Source: Geotalea sp. SG265 (lineage in GTDB: Bacteria > Desulfobacterota > Desulfuromonadia > Geobacterales > Geobacteraceae). From it: a stretch of 64,000 nucleotides of DNA. A program made the position numbers and the translations under genes. The notes under the pieces are model-generated. The model was not told where the DNA came from. It saw only the letters and a program-made list of their open reading frames with translations, and ran no database searches. Numbering within the stretch: the first letter of the stretch is position 1; every line of letters starts with the position of its first letter. The stretch lies in assembly GCF_022808985.1 (NCBI RefSeq), contig NZ_JAKZFT010000003.1, positions 62,001 to 126,000 on the forward strand, read 5' to 3'. Positions 27,360 through 37,325 of the stretch are shown piece after piece.

Positions 27360-28607
27360 TCAGGATATCGCTGTCCTGCACAAGGCATCCACCTCAAGGG
27401 GCACCTCGGTTTGAGTACCGGCATCCATATTCTTAAGGGCAGCAGTCCCCTTTGCCAGTTCATCGTCACCAAGAATCAGGGTGAAATGGGCATTGAACTT
27501 GTCGGCCCGCCGCATCTGGCTTTTCAGGCTCTTACCGGCAAAATCCATCTCCACGGACCGGCCCTTCTGCTGCAGTCCTGACATGAGCCTGAATCCTTCC
27601 GCCTGGGCCGCTTCGCCAAGGGCGGCTATGAAAAAGTCGGGCCGCTGGCGGAAATCCTTTTCCGCCAGAAGCAGCGCTACCCGCTCGACCCCCATGGCAA
27701 AACCGATCCCCGGCAGGGAGGGCCCACCCAAGTCGGCTATAAGGCCGTCGTAACGTCCGCCGGCGGCAACAGCGCTTTGGGCGCCGAGAAGGCTGGTAAC
27801 GAGCTCGAAGGTGGTGCGGGTGTAATAATCGAGGCCGCGTACCATGCGGGTATTTATGCTGTATGCCGTTCCAACCGCCTCCAGATGGGCTCTGGTCCGG
27901 GCGAAATGGTCGTTGCAGTCGTGGCACAGGTATTCCAGGACCGAAGGGGCACCTGCCGTGGCCTCCTTGCAGCCGGTGGCCTTGCAGTCCAGAGCCCGGA
28001 GGGGATTGGTGTCCAGCCGCCTCCGGCAATCATCGCACAGTTTGTCGATCCGGCTCCTGAGGAAATCCTTCAGTACCTGTCGATAGTTCGGCCTGCATTG
28101 GGGGCAGCCGAGGGAGTTGATCTGCAGTTGGGGCTCGGCCAGCCCCAGCTCCGCAAAGAAGTGACAGAGCATGGTCAGCACCTGGGCGTCGATCTTGGGA
28201 TCGGCAATGCCGGTCACTTCGGCGCCGATCTGGTGAAACTGCCGGTAGCGCCCCTTCTGGGGGCGCTCGTAGCGGAACATGGGCCCCATGTAATAAAGTT
28301 TGGCAACGGGATCGGCCGCGTAAAGCTTGTGCTCGATGAAGGAACGCATGATGCTGGCTGTCCCTTCAGGGCGCATGGTAACTTTGTTGTCCCCTTTATC
28401 GACAAAGGAGTACATCTCCTTCTCGACGATATCGGTAGCGTCACCAATGGAACGACAGAAAAGCTCCGTCTTTTCAAGAATCGGCACCCTGATCTCCGAG
28501 AATCCGTACAGCCCGAAAATCTTTCTTGCCGCCGCCTCGATATGCTGCCACTTTTCAACCTCTCCCGGAAGGATGTCGTTGAACCCCTTTATGCCGGTGA
28601 TGCTCAC
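27360..28607 (-). CDS. hisS: Histidyl-tRNA synthetase
   Basis: The protein has 415 residues. Class II motifs are visible: motif 1 region near FSEIRVPILEKTELF, motif 2 FRYERPQKGRYRQFHQIG, the histidine A loop LDYYTRTTFE and motif 3 GGRYDGLIADLGG. It charges tRNA-His in the cytoplasm. The start is GTG 28607 with AGGAG about 10 bp upstream. It lies 27 bp after the GGDEF protein gene in the same direction. Confidence 0.97.
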   Translation of the reverse strand: MSITGIKGFNDILPGEVEKWQHIEAAARKIFGLYGFSEIRVPILEKTELFCRSIGDATDIVEKEMYSFVDKGDNKVTMRPEGTASIMRSFIEHKLYAADPVAKLYYMGPMFRYERPQKGRYRQFHQIGAEVTGIADPKIDAQVLTMLCHFFAELGLAEPQLQINSLGCPQCRPNYRQVLKDFLRSRIDKLCDDCRRRLDTNPLRALDCKATGCKEATAGAPSVLEYLCHDCNDHFARTRAHLEAVGTAYSINTRMVRGLDYYTRTTFELVTSLLGAQSAVAAGGRYDGLIADLGGPSLPGIGFAMGVERVALLLAEKDFRQRPDFFIAALGEAAQAEGFRLMSGLQQKGRSVEMDFAGKSLKSQMRRADKFNAHFTLILGDDELAKGTAALKNMDAGTQTEVPLEVDALCRTAIS

Positions 28608-28634
28608 GCCTGTTTATCTCCTCGCATTCAATCT

Positions 28635-30008
28635 CTAATCCGCTGATATGTGAAAAACCCTGTTTTTACCCCCAGCCTTGCTCCGATACATGGCCTGATC
28701 GGCCAGTTCGAGAAGCTGCAGCTTGCATGTCGCATCGTTCGGATAACTGGCACAACCAAGGCTGGCGGTAAGTTTTATGTTAAGACCTTCGCTTTGATTG
28801 AAGACATGCGCCTCAATGGTGCTGCGGATACGTTCGGCAACCATCGAGGCGGCCTCTATACCAGTTTCTACGAGTATGATCGTGTACTCGTCGCCTCCGT
28901 AGCGAATGACAGTATCCACGTCGCGTACCGATTTTTGCAGCAGCAACCCCACTTCGGCCAGCGCCTTGCTCCCCACGAGATGTCCATGCTGGTCGTTTAC
29001 CAGTTTGAAGAGGTCTATATCGAGGAAAACGACGGAGATATTGGAAGAATAACGCTCCGCTCTTCTGATTTCCCTTTCCAGGGCGATGTCCAGATAACGG
29101 TAATTGAAAAGCCCGGTCAGCTCATCGATATAGAGAAGATTCCTTGCATTGTTGTAACGGGAAGTGTTTTCCAGGGCCAGGGACGCCTGATCCAGCAGAA
29201 AATTGATATTCTTGAAATTCAGGTGGGGGGGGAAAGAACTCCCCGTCTCGTTGAAGGCAATGATGATGCCCAGCAGGGCGGTCTTCGCCCGGACAAAGAA
29301 CAACATCGCCTCGTTTATCGAGTGCTCCTTGAAGATCTGGGCGTGCCGCTCCAGATCGGCTAGCTGTACCAGGCTTCTCGTATCCTCTTCCGAAACCTTG
29401 TACAGGTCGAAAATCAGATTACCCAGAGCTGAAGCGGTTTCCTCGTCAAATCCCTTTATTTCCTTCAGTTCCAGCGTCACAGCATCATTGAGGAAGTATC
29501 CGATCAGGCGGCGGAGGCCGAATTCCTTGGCCAGCGAGTCCGCAAGAACGGATTGAATATGTTCGAAATCGAGGGAGTTGGCTATGGTCTGGCTGATCTG
29601 AAAAAGGTTGATGAGTCCCTTAAGCTCCTGATTTTCGTCGAGAAGCCTTCTCTGCTCGAAACAAAGTGCCACTGTGTGCTTGAATTCTTCGTTGTTTATG
29701 GGCTTGACGAGATAATCGCGAGCGCCGTTCTTCAGGGCAAAGACGGCGGTCTCGGTGTTGGCGTGACCGGTGACCAGGATCACATCTATGGAAGGGTCGA
29801 ACTGCTTGACCTTGGAAAGGAGATCGAGTCCCGTGATGTCGGGCATGACCAGGTCGGTGATCACCAGTCCGTAACCGGTGCTGCGCATCATTTCCAGGGC
29901 TTGCCCGCCGGAACCGGCAACATCGACCGCAAAACCGTCTTCCCTGAGAAGGTCGGCAAAGACCTCCCTGAAAAAGCTGTCATCTTCTACTACGAGGATC
30001 CTCTCCAT
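28635..30008 (-). CDS. Response regulator diguanylate cyclase (REC-GAF-GGDEF)
   Basis: The protein has about 457 residues. An N-terminal receiver (MERILVVEDDSFFREVF, phospho-Asp in LVITDLVMPD) is followed by a GAF-like domain (about 135-275) and a GGDEF domain whose active loop reads GGDEY. Five residues before it is RDVD, an RxxD inhibitory site, so product feedback is likely. It should make cyclic di-GMP in response to phosphorylation by an unlinked kinase. ATG 30008 is chosen for the AGGAG upstream; an ATG 12 codons earlier (30044) has none. Cyclic di-GMP could act on the MshEN-like region of gspE, but that link is speculative. Confidence 0.93.
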   Translation of the reverse strand: MERILVVEDDSFFREVFADLLREDGFAVDVAGSGGQALEMMRSTGYGLVITDLVMPDITGLDLLSKVKQFDPSIDVILVTGHANTETAVFALKNGARDYLVKPINNEEFKHTVALCFEQRRLLDENQELKGLINLFQISQTIANSLDFEHIQSVLADSLAKEFGLRRLIGYFLNDAVTLELKEIKGFDEETASALGNLIFDLYKVSEEDTRSLVQLADLERHAQIFKEHSINEAMLFFVRAKTALLGIIIAFNETGSSFPPHLNFKNINFLLDQASLALENTSRYNNARNLLYIDELTGLFNYRYLDIALEREIRRAERYSSNISVVFLDIDLFKLVNDQHGHLVGSKALAEVGLLLQKSVRDVDTVIRYGGDEYTIILVETGIEAASMVAERIRSTIEAHVFNQSEGLNIKLTASLGCASYPNDATCKLQLLELADQAMYRSKAGGKNRVFHISAD

Positions 30009-30088
30009 GAGGAAGTATCTCCTGAGTCGGTCTTTATTGGGCATCCAGGCGATTGTGGAGCCAAACTAACAGATAATTCCAAACTCTG

Positions 30089-32494
30089 TCAATTAAAATG
30101 CCAGTTTTGCCGGCGTGGGACGAACGTTCCCCTATCCTGGTCATAAACGAGCTGTATCGTCCCATCCCAATCGGTCCGGTATATTGCAACATGCTGCCTC
30201 TTCAGCCTTGCCAGGGTTTCATCTGCCGGGAGATGAAAACTGTTGCCGTAGCCTGCCGCAATTACTGCGATTTCCGGCGAGACTGCCTGGAGAAACTCAG
30301 GGGAGGATGAATAGCGGCTGCCATGGTGTGGCACCTTGAGCACAATACTCTTGCTTCCCGAGCTGCCGGCAAGCTGTTTCTCCACCTCTTTACCGATATC
30401 ACCGGTAAAAAGGATCGATCCCCGTGCGAAAACGAGACGGAAGACCAGCGACCGATCGTTTAAAGAGGAATTGGCGTGTTCGCTGATATCCGGCCACAAA
30501 AACTCCAGCCGGGCACCTCCAATCTCCAGATGGTCCGTTGCGCCGAAATGGTGTATCGGAACTCGTCGTCTCCCTATGATGGCCTTGAGTGTGCGGTAGT
30601 AATCACTGTCGTCCCCTGCCGACCTGCCTTCCCAAAATTCCCCCACCTTGAAGTTATCGGCAATGTACAGCAAGCCTTGAATGTGGTCCGGGTGTGGGTG
30701 GGTCATCACCATATAATCAATGGCCGTGATCCCCATGCTCCACAATGCGGGAGCCAGCAGCCGCTCCCCCACATCCATGCCTCCCTCGCGGAAAGAGCCG
30801 CCCCCGTCCACCAGCAAGGTCTTCCCGTCGGGGAAACGTACCAAGCTCGATTCACCCTGCCCCAGACTGAAAAAAGTAATCTGCAGGAGTCCCTTGTCCG
30901 GCATTTTGAACAGCAATGAGTTACCGGCAACGGCAACGGCTGCGGCAACAGAGCAGGCAATTTTTATTTGCCTTGAGGAAGCAAATGTCAGCACCGCAAG
31001 CAGGAAATAGAACATTGTAAGGTCAAGGCGATCTGGATTCAGCAGGGGCAGCGCGGGAATATTTGACAGCAGCAGGACGAAATGATTGGAGATATTGACG
31101 AGAAAAGCGGCAGCAACAAGGAGCAGTTTTGCAAAAAAGGGGAAAACAGGGATAAAGGCAAGTGCGGTGAATCCCAGCACGACAGCCCCGTAGCCCATGA
31201 GCGGCACTATGACCAGGTTGCCGATGAGGCCGGTGAACGAAACGCGGTGAAAATAAAATGCCACGGGGAACAGGGTTGCACAAATGGCAGCAAGGGAGGC
31301 CGCAGTAAAGAGAAGGAGCATGTGCACGATACCTCTGCCGTTAAAGCGCGAAAAGGGCCCCATGAAGATGGGGGTAAGCACGATGATTCCCCACAGGGCA
31401 ACGAACGACAGCTGAAAAGAGACATCGAACAGGGCGCCGGGCGCAACGGCAAGAATGAGCGTTGCTGCCAACAGCAGGCTGTTGACTGGTTCCACCTCGC
31501 GCTCGACCATGAGTGCAAGGGCCCAGGCCGTTATCATGATGACGGAACGGGCAGTTGCCGGGGCCGTTCCGGAGAGCAGCAGATAAAAGACGATGAGGGG
31601 CAGAGTGACGATGAGCAGGCTTTTGCGCAGATTGAAATTCAAGGCCAGAAATTGGCTGTTGCGGCAGATACCCAGCAGGAGATGGAAAATGAAGAGAGCA
31701 ATGATCCCCACATGGAAGCCGGAGATGGAGAGGATGTGGTTGACACCGGTGGCGGCATAGGCTGCTTCCAGAGAAGGGGGTACAAAACCTCGCTCTCCGA
31801 GGAGCAGCGCTCTGAGAATGGCACCTTCCTCGGAAGGGACAGCCGTACCGATAAAGCTCCCCATGCCCGCTGCCGCATCATCAATGAAGCGCTGCAATGG
31901 GTGCCCCACCTTGGCCAGGACCAGCACCAAGTCATCACCGTCGAGGACGAATGCGGTGGCATAAATGCCCTTCAGGGCAAGGTGGCGGACGTAGTCGAAC
32001 TCACCTGGCAAACCATAGTTTCGCGGCCTGTGGAGGCGGGAAACGAAGCGCACCCTGTCACCTGTGGCAACCTCTGGTCGTCCCCCACCGGCAAACAACA
32101 GAATTTTGCCGCTGACGGTGACAGACTGACCGGTGCGATAGAGGCGCTCCGCTTGAATGGAGATCCTCCAGCCCTTGTCCGTTGCTTCCGGGCGGCCGTC
32201 GACCACCCCCTCCACCGTTACCGGCTGTTCCGAAGCGAATAAGGTGATGTGATTTGGGGGAAACTGCGGCTGCAGCAGATTTGTGAGGGAAAGATTGCCC
32301 CAGCAAAAGAACAGCAGGGAAACTATCAGCAGGAAGGGAAATCTTACCGGCAGAAAGACGGCAAGAAGTGCCCCGAGCAGTAGGGGCAGCAGGAATTGCG
32401 GCGGGACAGAAAGGGCATGAAGTCCCGCCAACAGCAGACCGGCAATCATGGCGGCAAGGGGAATGAAAAGCGGCCTTCCATTCACCCCCTGCAC
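30089..32494 (-). CDS. comEC: ComEC/Rec2 DNA-internalisation protein
   Basis: The protein has 801 residues with N-terminal membrane helices, an OB-like periplasmic domain (DUF4131, about 70-170), the Competence membrane domain (around SISGFHVGIIALFIFHL) and a C-terminal metallo-beta-lactamase domain with MTHPHPDHIQGL and VPHHGSRYSSSPE. ComEC forms the inner-membrane channel for DNA uptake. The start is GTG 32494, three bases after the preceding gene's stop. All parts are present, so it looks intact. Natural competence in this group is not well established. Confidence 0.95.
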   Translation of the reverse strand: MQGVNGRPLFIPLAAMIAGLLLAGLHALSVPPQFLLPLLLGALLAVFLPVRFPFLLIVSLLFFCWGNLSLTNLLQPQFPPNHITLFASEQPVTVEGVVDGRPEATDKGWRISIQAERLYRTGQSVTVSGKILLFAGGGRPEVATGDRVRFVSRLHRPRNYGLPGEFDYVRHLALKGIYATAFVLDGDDLVLVLAKVGHPLQRFIDDAAAGMGSFIGTAVPSEEGAILRALLLGERGFVPPSLEAAYAATGVNHILSISGFHVGIIALFIFHLLLGICRNSQFLALNFNLRKSLLIVTLPLIVFYLLLSGTAPATARSVIMITAWALALMVEREVEPVNSLLLAATLILAVAPGALFDVSFQLSFVALWGIIVLTPIFMGPFSRFNGRGIVHMLLLFTAASLAAICATLFPVAFYFHRVSFTGLIGNLVIVPLMGYGAVVLGFTALAFIPVFPFFAKLLLVAAAFLVNISNHFVLLLSNIPALPLLNPDRLDLTMFYFLLAVLTFASSRQIKIACSVAAAVAVAGNSLLFKMPDKGLLQITFFSLGQGESSLVRFPDGKTLLVDGGGSFREGGMDVGERLLAPALWSMGITAIDYMVMTHPHPDHIQGLLYIADNFKVGEFWEGRSAGDDSDYYRTLKAIIGRRRVPIHHFGATDHLEIGGARLEFLWPDISEHANSSLNDRSLVFRLVFARGSILFTGDIGKEVEKQLAGSSGSKSIVLKVPHHGSRYSSSPEFLQAVSPEIAVIAAGYGNSFHLPADETLARLKRQHVAIYRTDWDGTIQLVYDQDRGTFVPRRQNWHFN

Positions 32495-32497
32495 CGC

Positions 32498-33667
32498 TTA
32501 TTGTCTTTCCTTGAAACGTTCAGCCAGAGACGCCAGAATCTTGTCTTCTTCCGTGCTCTTCACCGGAGCTGATGGATCTCCCGGCACGGCAGACACGGTC
32601 ATGTAATCGGCGGGTGCCGACCTTTTCCCGGTGACTTCCACCACGTCCACTCCCTGATTGGTGCTCAGATCGATGGTTAACTTGTGTTTGCCTTGACCGA
32701 GGCGGAAGATCCCCAGATCTATCCAGTCCAGGTACTGCTTGCCGTTTACTTTGACCTTGAAGTCGTCCATTCCGGCAGAGATGGTGTTCCCCAGCGCTCT
32801 GATCCGCACCCGGTAGCTCCCTTCCTTATCCACACTGAAAGGAACCTCCAGTTGCGCCCCTCCATAGCCGGCGCGAGCCCATTTCTTTGACAGGGGCTTG
32901 CCCATATAATCAGCGGTAGTAATTTTCGCCGTTGGTGGAAGCTCAATCACATCAGCCACGGAAAAGGCGAGCGGCTTGCCCTCATCGGGAAGGTTGCCCT
33001 CAAGGCCTAGAAGAACGGCGGTTACCTCCGCCAGCTCCCCATGGGTGAAGACTGTTTTTAAATTCCAGCCGTTGACGGGCTCTATGGCTCTCAGGGTCGG
33101 CGCATCGAGAAGAAAGTAGTCCACCGCTCCATCGGGGGGGATGACCACGTTAATTTCCTGATACCCTGCATTGAGTGATACCTCGGCCACCTTCTTTTCG
33201 GTAAGCCTGGAACCGGTGCTGACTGTAAATTCCTTGCCCCCCAGCTGCCATTTCTGGCCATCTCCTTTGGCGGCAACGATCAGGGAATAGGTGCCGCCGA
33301 TGGGCAGGAAAACCCTGAAGTGAGCCGTAGTAGGCACCGCAATACCGCTGACCCAGCCGCTGCCGGTGAATGGGCCGAACAGAGCATATTTGCGAACTGA
33401 AACGTTGTCAGTTTTTTCTGCATAATAATTTTCCGCTTCGAACTTGAAACTCCGGTTGCCGGACAGAATTGCCAGGTAATCGCTTTCTCTCGGCTTGGGA
33501 GGCAAACCAGCTTCCCATCCCAGGGCGGTGACAAGATCACTGACGAATTCACCTTGGGTGACAAGAGGATTCTTTTTCCCCTTTTTGGTTTCGGCAGCGA
33601 ACCCGCTGGCAATATCGAGCAGCAGACAAAGGGCGATGGCAAGAATGAAGAGCCTGCACTGTCTCAT
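32498..33667 (-). CDS. Exported protein of unknown function with beta-sandwich (CBM-like) regions
   Basis: A 389-residue frame starts at ATG 33667 (MRQCRLFILAIALCLLL), with a signal peptide and GGGGGT upstream; an ATG six codons earlier lacks a ribosome site. After a Lys-rich stretch come two regions that look like carbohydrate-binding jelly rolls: one around FKFEAENYYAEKTDNVSV and one around YRVRIRALGNTISAGMDDF, with a typical LDWIDLGIFRLGQGKHKLTI end. The C-terminal tail is charged. It is 3 bp upstream of comEC, so they are co-transcribed. I do not recognise a specific family; a sugar-binding role is inferred from fold-like patterns only. Confidence 0.7.
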   Translation of the reverse strand: MRQCRLFILAIALCLLLDIASGFAAETKKGKKNPLVTQGEFVSDLVTALGWEAGLPPKPRESDYLAILSGNRSFKFEAENYYAEKTDNVSVRKYALFGPFTGSGWVSGIAVPTTAHFRVFLPIGGTYSLIVAAKGDGQKWQLGGKEFTVSTGSRLTEKKVAEVSLNAGYQEINVVIPPDGAVDYFLLDAPTLRAIEPVNGWNLKTVFTHGELAEVTAVLLGLEGNLPDEGKPLAFSVADVIELPPTAKITTADYMGKPLSKKWARAGYGGAQLEVPFSVDKEGSYRVRIRALGNTISAGMDDFKVKVNGKQYLDWIDLGIFRLGQGKHKLTIDLSTNQGVDVVEVTGKRSAPADYMTVSAVPGDPSAPVKSTEEDKILASLAERFKERQ

Positions 33668-33807
33668 ACATGGACCCCCGGACATGGAAAATGGACTCAG
33701 GAACGGCTATTTATACCACAACTTTTGCAGCAGTTGGCGTGAAAAATTGGCGAGCAGCAGAAGGGGACCCCGGACAGGGGATCAGTGAAAGAGAACCGGC
33801 AGGAGAA

Positions 33808-33832
33808 ACAGGGGGAGCGTCACTCCCCCTGT
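33808..33832 (-). terminator. Strong hairpin downstream of glyA
   Basis: A perfect 10-bp stem ACAGGGGGAG / CTCCCCCTGT with a 5-nt loop lies 12 bp beyond the glyA stop. The following T tract is short (TTTCTCC), but the stem is very GC-rich. It ends the fab-rpiB-glyA region. Confidence 0.75.
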
Positions 33833-33844
33833 GTTCTTCGGACA

Positions 33845-35092
33845 TCAGGACAATCTGCGGGCATACAAGGGAAACTGCTTCATCATGGCATTAACTTTCC
33901 CCTTTATCTCGGCCAGTTTGGCATCATTGTCCACATTGGCAAGCGCATCGGCGATGAAGCCCGCCACCTGCTCCATCTCAGGCTCTTTGAGACCGTGGGT
34001 GGTTGCTGCCGGGGTGCCGATCCTGATTCCCGAGGTAATGAACGGGGAGCGGGTATCAAAGGGAATGCCGTTCTTGTTGACGGTAATACCGGCCTTGTCC
34101 AGCGCTTCCTCGGCCACCTTGCCGGTCAGCGGCGTTTCCGACAGGTCAACCAGCATCAGATGGTTGTCGGTGCCGCCGGACGTGAGCTTGAAGCCCTTCT
34201 TCATCAATGCTGCGGCAAGTGCCTTGGCATTGTTGACGATTTGTTGCTGGTACTGCTTGAATTCCGGCGACAACGCCTCTTTGAAAGCCACTGCCTTGGC
34301 GGCAATGACATGCATAAGCGGCCCACCTTGAATGCCGGGGAAGATATTGGAGTTCAAGGCCTTGGCAAACTCTTCGCGGCAAAGGATCATGCCGCCGCGG
34401 GGGCCGCGCAGGGTCTTGTGGGTAGTGGTAGTGACGAATTCCGCATGGGGCACGGGACTGGGATGAAGTCCGGCAGCCACGAGACCGGCGATGTGGGCCA
34501 TATCCACCATGACGACTGCTCCAACCTTGTCGGCTACTTTGCGGAAGGCGGCAAAATCGATGGTGCGCGGATAAGCGCTGGCACCGACGACGATCATCTT
34601 CGGCTTATGCTCAACGGCCAGCCTCTCCACCTCGTCGTAATCGATGGTCTGCTTTTCCTTGCTCACCCCATAAGGAACAATGTTGAACAGTTTGCCCGAG
34701 AAATTCACCGGGCTGCCGTGGGTCAGGTGCCCACCGTGGGCCAGGTTCATGCCCAAAACGGTGTCACCCGGCTTAAGAACGGTAAAATAGACAGCCATGT
34801 TGGCCTGTGAACCGGCATGGGGCTGCACATTGGCGTGCTCCGCGCCGAACAGTTCCTTGGCCCGCTCGATGGCCAGGTTCTCCACGATATCCACATTGTG
34901 ACAGCCGCCATAGTAGCGTTTGCCGGGATAGCCCTCCGCATATTTGTTAGTCAGCACCGATCCTTGGGCTTCCATGACCGCTTCCGAAACGAAATTTTCC
35001 GAGGCGATCAATTCAAGATTGTACTCCTGCCGCTCCGTTTCAATGCGGATGGCATGGGCGACGGCGGGGTCAAAATTCTCCAGTATGGACAT
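33845..35092 (-). CDS. glyA: Serine hydroxymethyltransferase
   Basis: This 415-residue PLP enzyme converts serine and tetrahydrofolate to glycine and methylene-THF. The PLP lysine is in [15 protein letters not shown]. The N-terminus and SAGIGGY-type regions fit bacterial GlyA and the length is standard. It follows rpiB after an 88-bp gap that holds a terminator-like hairpin. Confidence 0.98.
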   Translation of the reverse strand: MSILENFDPAVAHAIRIETERQEYNLELIASENFVSEAVMEAQGSVLTNKYAEGYPGKRYYGGCHNVDIVENLAIERAKELFGAEHANVQPHAGSQANMAVYFTVLKPGDTVLGMNLAHGGHLTHGSPVNFSGKLFNIVPYGVSKEKQTIDYDEVERLAVEHKPKMIVVGASAYPRTIDFAAFRKVADKVGAVVMVDMAHIAGLVAAGLHPSPVPHAEFVTTTTHKTLRGPRGGMILCREEFAKALNSNIFPGIQGGPLMHVIAAKAVAFKEALSPEFKQYQQQIVNNAKALAAALMKKGFKLTSGGTDNHLMLVDLSETPLTGKVAEEALDKAGITVNKNGIPFDTRSPFITSGIRIGTPAATTHGLKEPEMEQVAGFIADALANVDNDAKLAEIKGKVNAMMKQFPLYARRLS

Positions 35093-35121
35093 AGATTCTC
35101 CTTTGTAAAGGTCTTAAAAGT

Positions 35122-35144
35122 AAAACGGGACCGTTCAGTCCCGT
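35122..35144 (-). terminator. Terminator-like hairpin in the glyA leader
   Basis: A 7-bp perfect stem ACGGGAC / GTCCCGT (6-nt loop) is followed on the minus strand by TTTTAC. It lies between the rpiB stop and the glyA ATG, only about 30 bp before that ATG, too close for a separate promoter after it. It may attenuate read-through into glyA. Confidence 0.6.
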
Positions 35145-35180
35145 GTATTTTTCCAACTTATTCACCGGCCTTCAGTCCGG

Positions 35181-35627
35181 CTACTTGTATAACTCTTTTT
35201 CAATCAGTGCGATCTTATCGAGCCGCCCCTGGTGGCGCCCCCCCTCAAAGGTTGCGTCCAGCCAGGTTGATACCATTTCCCGCCCCTCTTTGTTGTCAAG
35301 AATTCTGCCGCCAAGGACGAGGATATTGGCGTTATTATGTTCCTTCGCCATGCGGGCCATGAAGCTGTCGGTGACGATGGCCGCCCGTACGTGGGGGAAC
35401 TTGTTGGCAACGATGGACATGCCGATGCCGGTGCCACAGACAAGAATGCCCTTCTCCACCTCGCCGTTGGAGACCTTACGAGCAACCTTCTCGCCGAAAT
35501 CGGGATAATCCACCGAATCACCGTTGTCGGTGCCGCAATCTTCGAAGGAGATATTTCTCTCCTGAAGCAGCTTCTTGATCTCCGTCTTGAGTTCAAGACC
35601 GCCGTGATCACTACCCAATGCTATCAT
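35181..35627 (-). CDS. rpiB: Ribose-5-phosphate isomerase B
   Basis: The protein has 148 residues and is of the RpiB/LacAB family: MIALGSDHGGLELK at the start and the catalytic Cys in VCGTGIGMS. It interconverts ribose-5-phosphate and ribulose-5-phosphate. It lies 15 bp after fabF and before glyA, an order common in related genomes. The conserved Asp-His near the N-terminus (SDHGG) is the phosphate/substrate site. Confidence 0.95.
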   Translation of the reverse strand: MIALGSDHGGLELKTEIKKLLQERNISFEDCGTDNGDSVDYPDFGEKVARKVSNGEVEKGILVCGTGIGMSIVANKFPHVRAAIVTDSFMARMAKEHNNANILVLGGRILDNKEGREMVSTWLDATFEGGRHQGRLDKIALIEKELYK

Positions 35628-35642
35628 CGTTCACCCGTCTCC

Positions 35643-36875
35643 TTATATCTTCTTGAAGAGCAGCGAAGCATTGGTACCGCCGAATCCGAAGGAATTGCTC
35701 ATGGCACAACGGATGGAAGCCTGACGGGCGGTGTTGGGGACATAATCGAGGTCACATTCGGGATCGGGGGTCGTGTAGTTGATGGTTGGAGGAACAACAC
35801 CCTCACGAATGGCCATAGCGGTGTAGACCGCTTCAATGCCCCCTGCCGCGCCAAGAAGGTGACCGGTCATGGACTTGGTGGAGGACACCATCAGTTTCTT
35901 TGCATGATCGCCGAAAATTCGCTTGATGGCCATGGTTTCGTAGAGGTCATTAAAATGGGTCGAGGTACCATGGGCATTGATGTAGTCCACATCTTCCGGT
36001 TTCACCCCTGCGGTGGCCAGAGCCATCTTGATGCAGCGGGCAGCACCTTCTCCGTCGGGAGCAGGTTGGGTAAGATGGAAGGCATCGCCGCTCATGCCGT
36101 ATCCGGCAACTTCCGCATAAATCTTGGCACCGCGGCGCTTCGCCGACTCATACTCCTCCAGAACGACAATACCGGCACCTTCGGCGAGAATAAATCCGTC
36201 ACGATCCTTGTCAAAAGGGCGCGATGCTGCAGCAGGGTCGTCGTTGCGGGTCGATAATGCCTTCATGACCGCAAACCCGCCAATGCCGAGGGGAGTCACC
36301 GTGGATTCCGTACCGCCGGCAATCATGGCGTCGGCATCGCCGCGCTTGATCATGTGATAGGCATCGCCGATGGAATGGGTACCGGTGGCACAGGCGGAGA
36401 CCGAGGAAATATTAGGTCCCTTGGCGCCGTACTTGATTGAAATATGGCCGGGAGCCAGGTTGATGATCAGCATGGGAATGAAGAAAGGAGAAATCTTTTT
36501 ATATCCCCCTTCCAGGAGGGCCGAGTGGTATTTTTCGATGGTCGGCAGGCCGCCAAGGCCGGCACCTACAAGAACCCCAACCCTTTCGGCGTTTTCTTCG
36601 GTTATCTTCAGCCCTGAGTCTTCCATGGCATAATGGGCAGCGCCCAAGGCATACTGGATAAAGTTGTCCATCTTCTTGATTTCTTTTTTGTCGATGAAAT
36701 CCTCGGCATTGAAATCCTTGACTTCTCCGGCGATCTGCACCGGCAAATCGGATGCGTCAAAGCGCGTAATACGCGCAATACCGGACTTCCCGGCCGTTAA
36801 TGCGTCCCAGTTGGCTTTATTGCCGGTGCCAAGCGGAGAAACGACACCAACTCCCGTTACAACAACTCTTCTCAT
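35643..36875 (-). CDS. fabF: 3-oxoacyl-ACP synthase II
   Basis: This 410-residue condensing enzyme elongates acyl-ACP with malonyl-ACP. The catalytic Cys is in [14 protein letters not shown], and the two histidines are in [14 protein letters not shown] and [13 protein letters not shown]. It is the last fab gene of the cluster, separated from acpP by a strong terminator at 36917-36943, so its level may be set separately from that of acpP. Confidence 0.98.
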   Translation of the reverse strand: MRRVVVTGVGVVSPLGTGNKANWDALTAGKSGIARITRFDASDLPVQIAGEVKDFNAEDFIDKKEIKKMDNFIQYALGAAHYAMEDSGLKITEENAERVGVLVGAGLGGLPTIEKYHSALLEGGYKKISPFFIPMLIINLAPGHISIKYGAKGPNISSVSACATGTHSIGDAYHMIKRGDADAMIAGGTESTVTPLGIGGFAVMKALSTRNDDPAAASRPFDKDRDGFILAEGAGIVVLEEYESAKRRGAKIYAEVAGYGMSGDAFHLTQPAPDGEGAARCIKMALATAGVKPEDVDYINAHGTSTHFNDLYETMAIKRIFGDHAKKLMVSSTKSMTGHLLGAAGGIEAVYTAMAIREGVVPPTINYTTPDPECDLDYVPNTARQASIRCAMSNSFGFGGTNASLLFKKI

Positions 36876-36916
36876 AGACTGAAGCTCCTTAAATTTCTGA
36901 TCCTTTTACTGCCACT

Positions 36917-36943
36917 GCAAAAAAGGGGAGGTAAACCTCCCCT
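36917..36943 (-). terminator. Terminator between acpP and fabF
   Basis: An 8-bp stem AGGGGAGG / CCTCCCCT with loop TTTA is followed on the minus strand by TTTTTT. It lies 10 bp after the acpP stop. Partial read-through would give an abundant short acpP transcript and less fabF. Confidence 0.9.
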
Positions 36944-36952
36944 CTCATTTTC

Positions 36953-37186
36953 TCAGGTGTGATCGGTGATATAGTCGATGGCGTCCTGAACAGACTGGAT
37001 CTTTTCGGCATCTTCATCGGAGATTTCGATGTCGAATTCTTCCTCAAGAGCCATTACCAGTTCGACAGTATCAAGGGAGTCGGCTCCCAGATCATCCATA
37101 AAAGATGCTTCATTGGTTACCTGAGCCTCATCGACCCCCAGTTGCTCAGCAACGATTTCTTTAATGCGTTTATCGATTGACGACAT
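36953..37186 (-). CDS. acpP: Acyl carrier protein
   Basis: This 77-residue acidic protein has the phosphopantetheine serine Ser37 in the motif [11 protein letters not shown]. It carries acyl chains through fatty-acid synthesis. ATG 37186 is preceded by GGAGG. The gene stands in its usual place between fabG and fabF, 139 bp after fabG, and that gap may hold a separate promoter (I could not pick a clear one). Confidence 0.98.
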   Translation of the reverse strand: MSSIDKRIKEIVAEQLGVDEAQVTNEASFMDDLGADSLDTVELVMALEEEFDIEISDEDAEKIQSVQDAIDYITDHT

Positions 37187-37325
37187 TTTCCTGCACCTCC
37201 ATTTTTTAGTACCTTTTCAGGCTGGTTTATTTATGGAACTCTGTAGCTACATAACATGAAAAGCTGAAATTGCAAAAGGTATTTTTACGATTGGAAAAAC
37301 AGTTGCAACAGGTCCGCAAGGCCTG

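Noticed and set aside
30063-30092. TTGACA-N18-TAGTTT in front of the REC-GAF-GGDEF gene
   Set aside because: The -35 is consensus, but the -10 matches at only three positions and the site overlaps the comEC stop; too weak to list.
31082-32242. Long plus-strand open frame (386 codons) opposite comEC
   Set aside because: It is antisense to a well-supported gene, and its composition (charged, His/Gln-rich, no domain) is that of a shadow frame created by codon bias.
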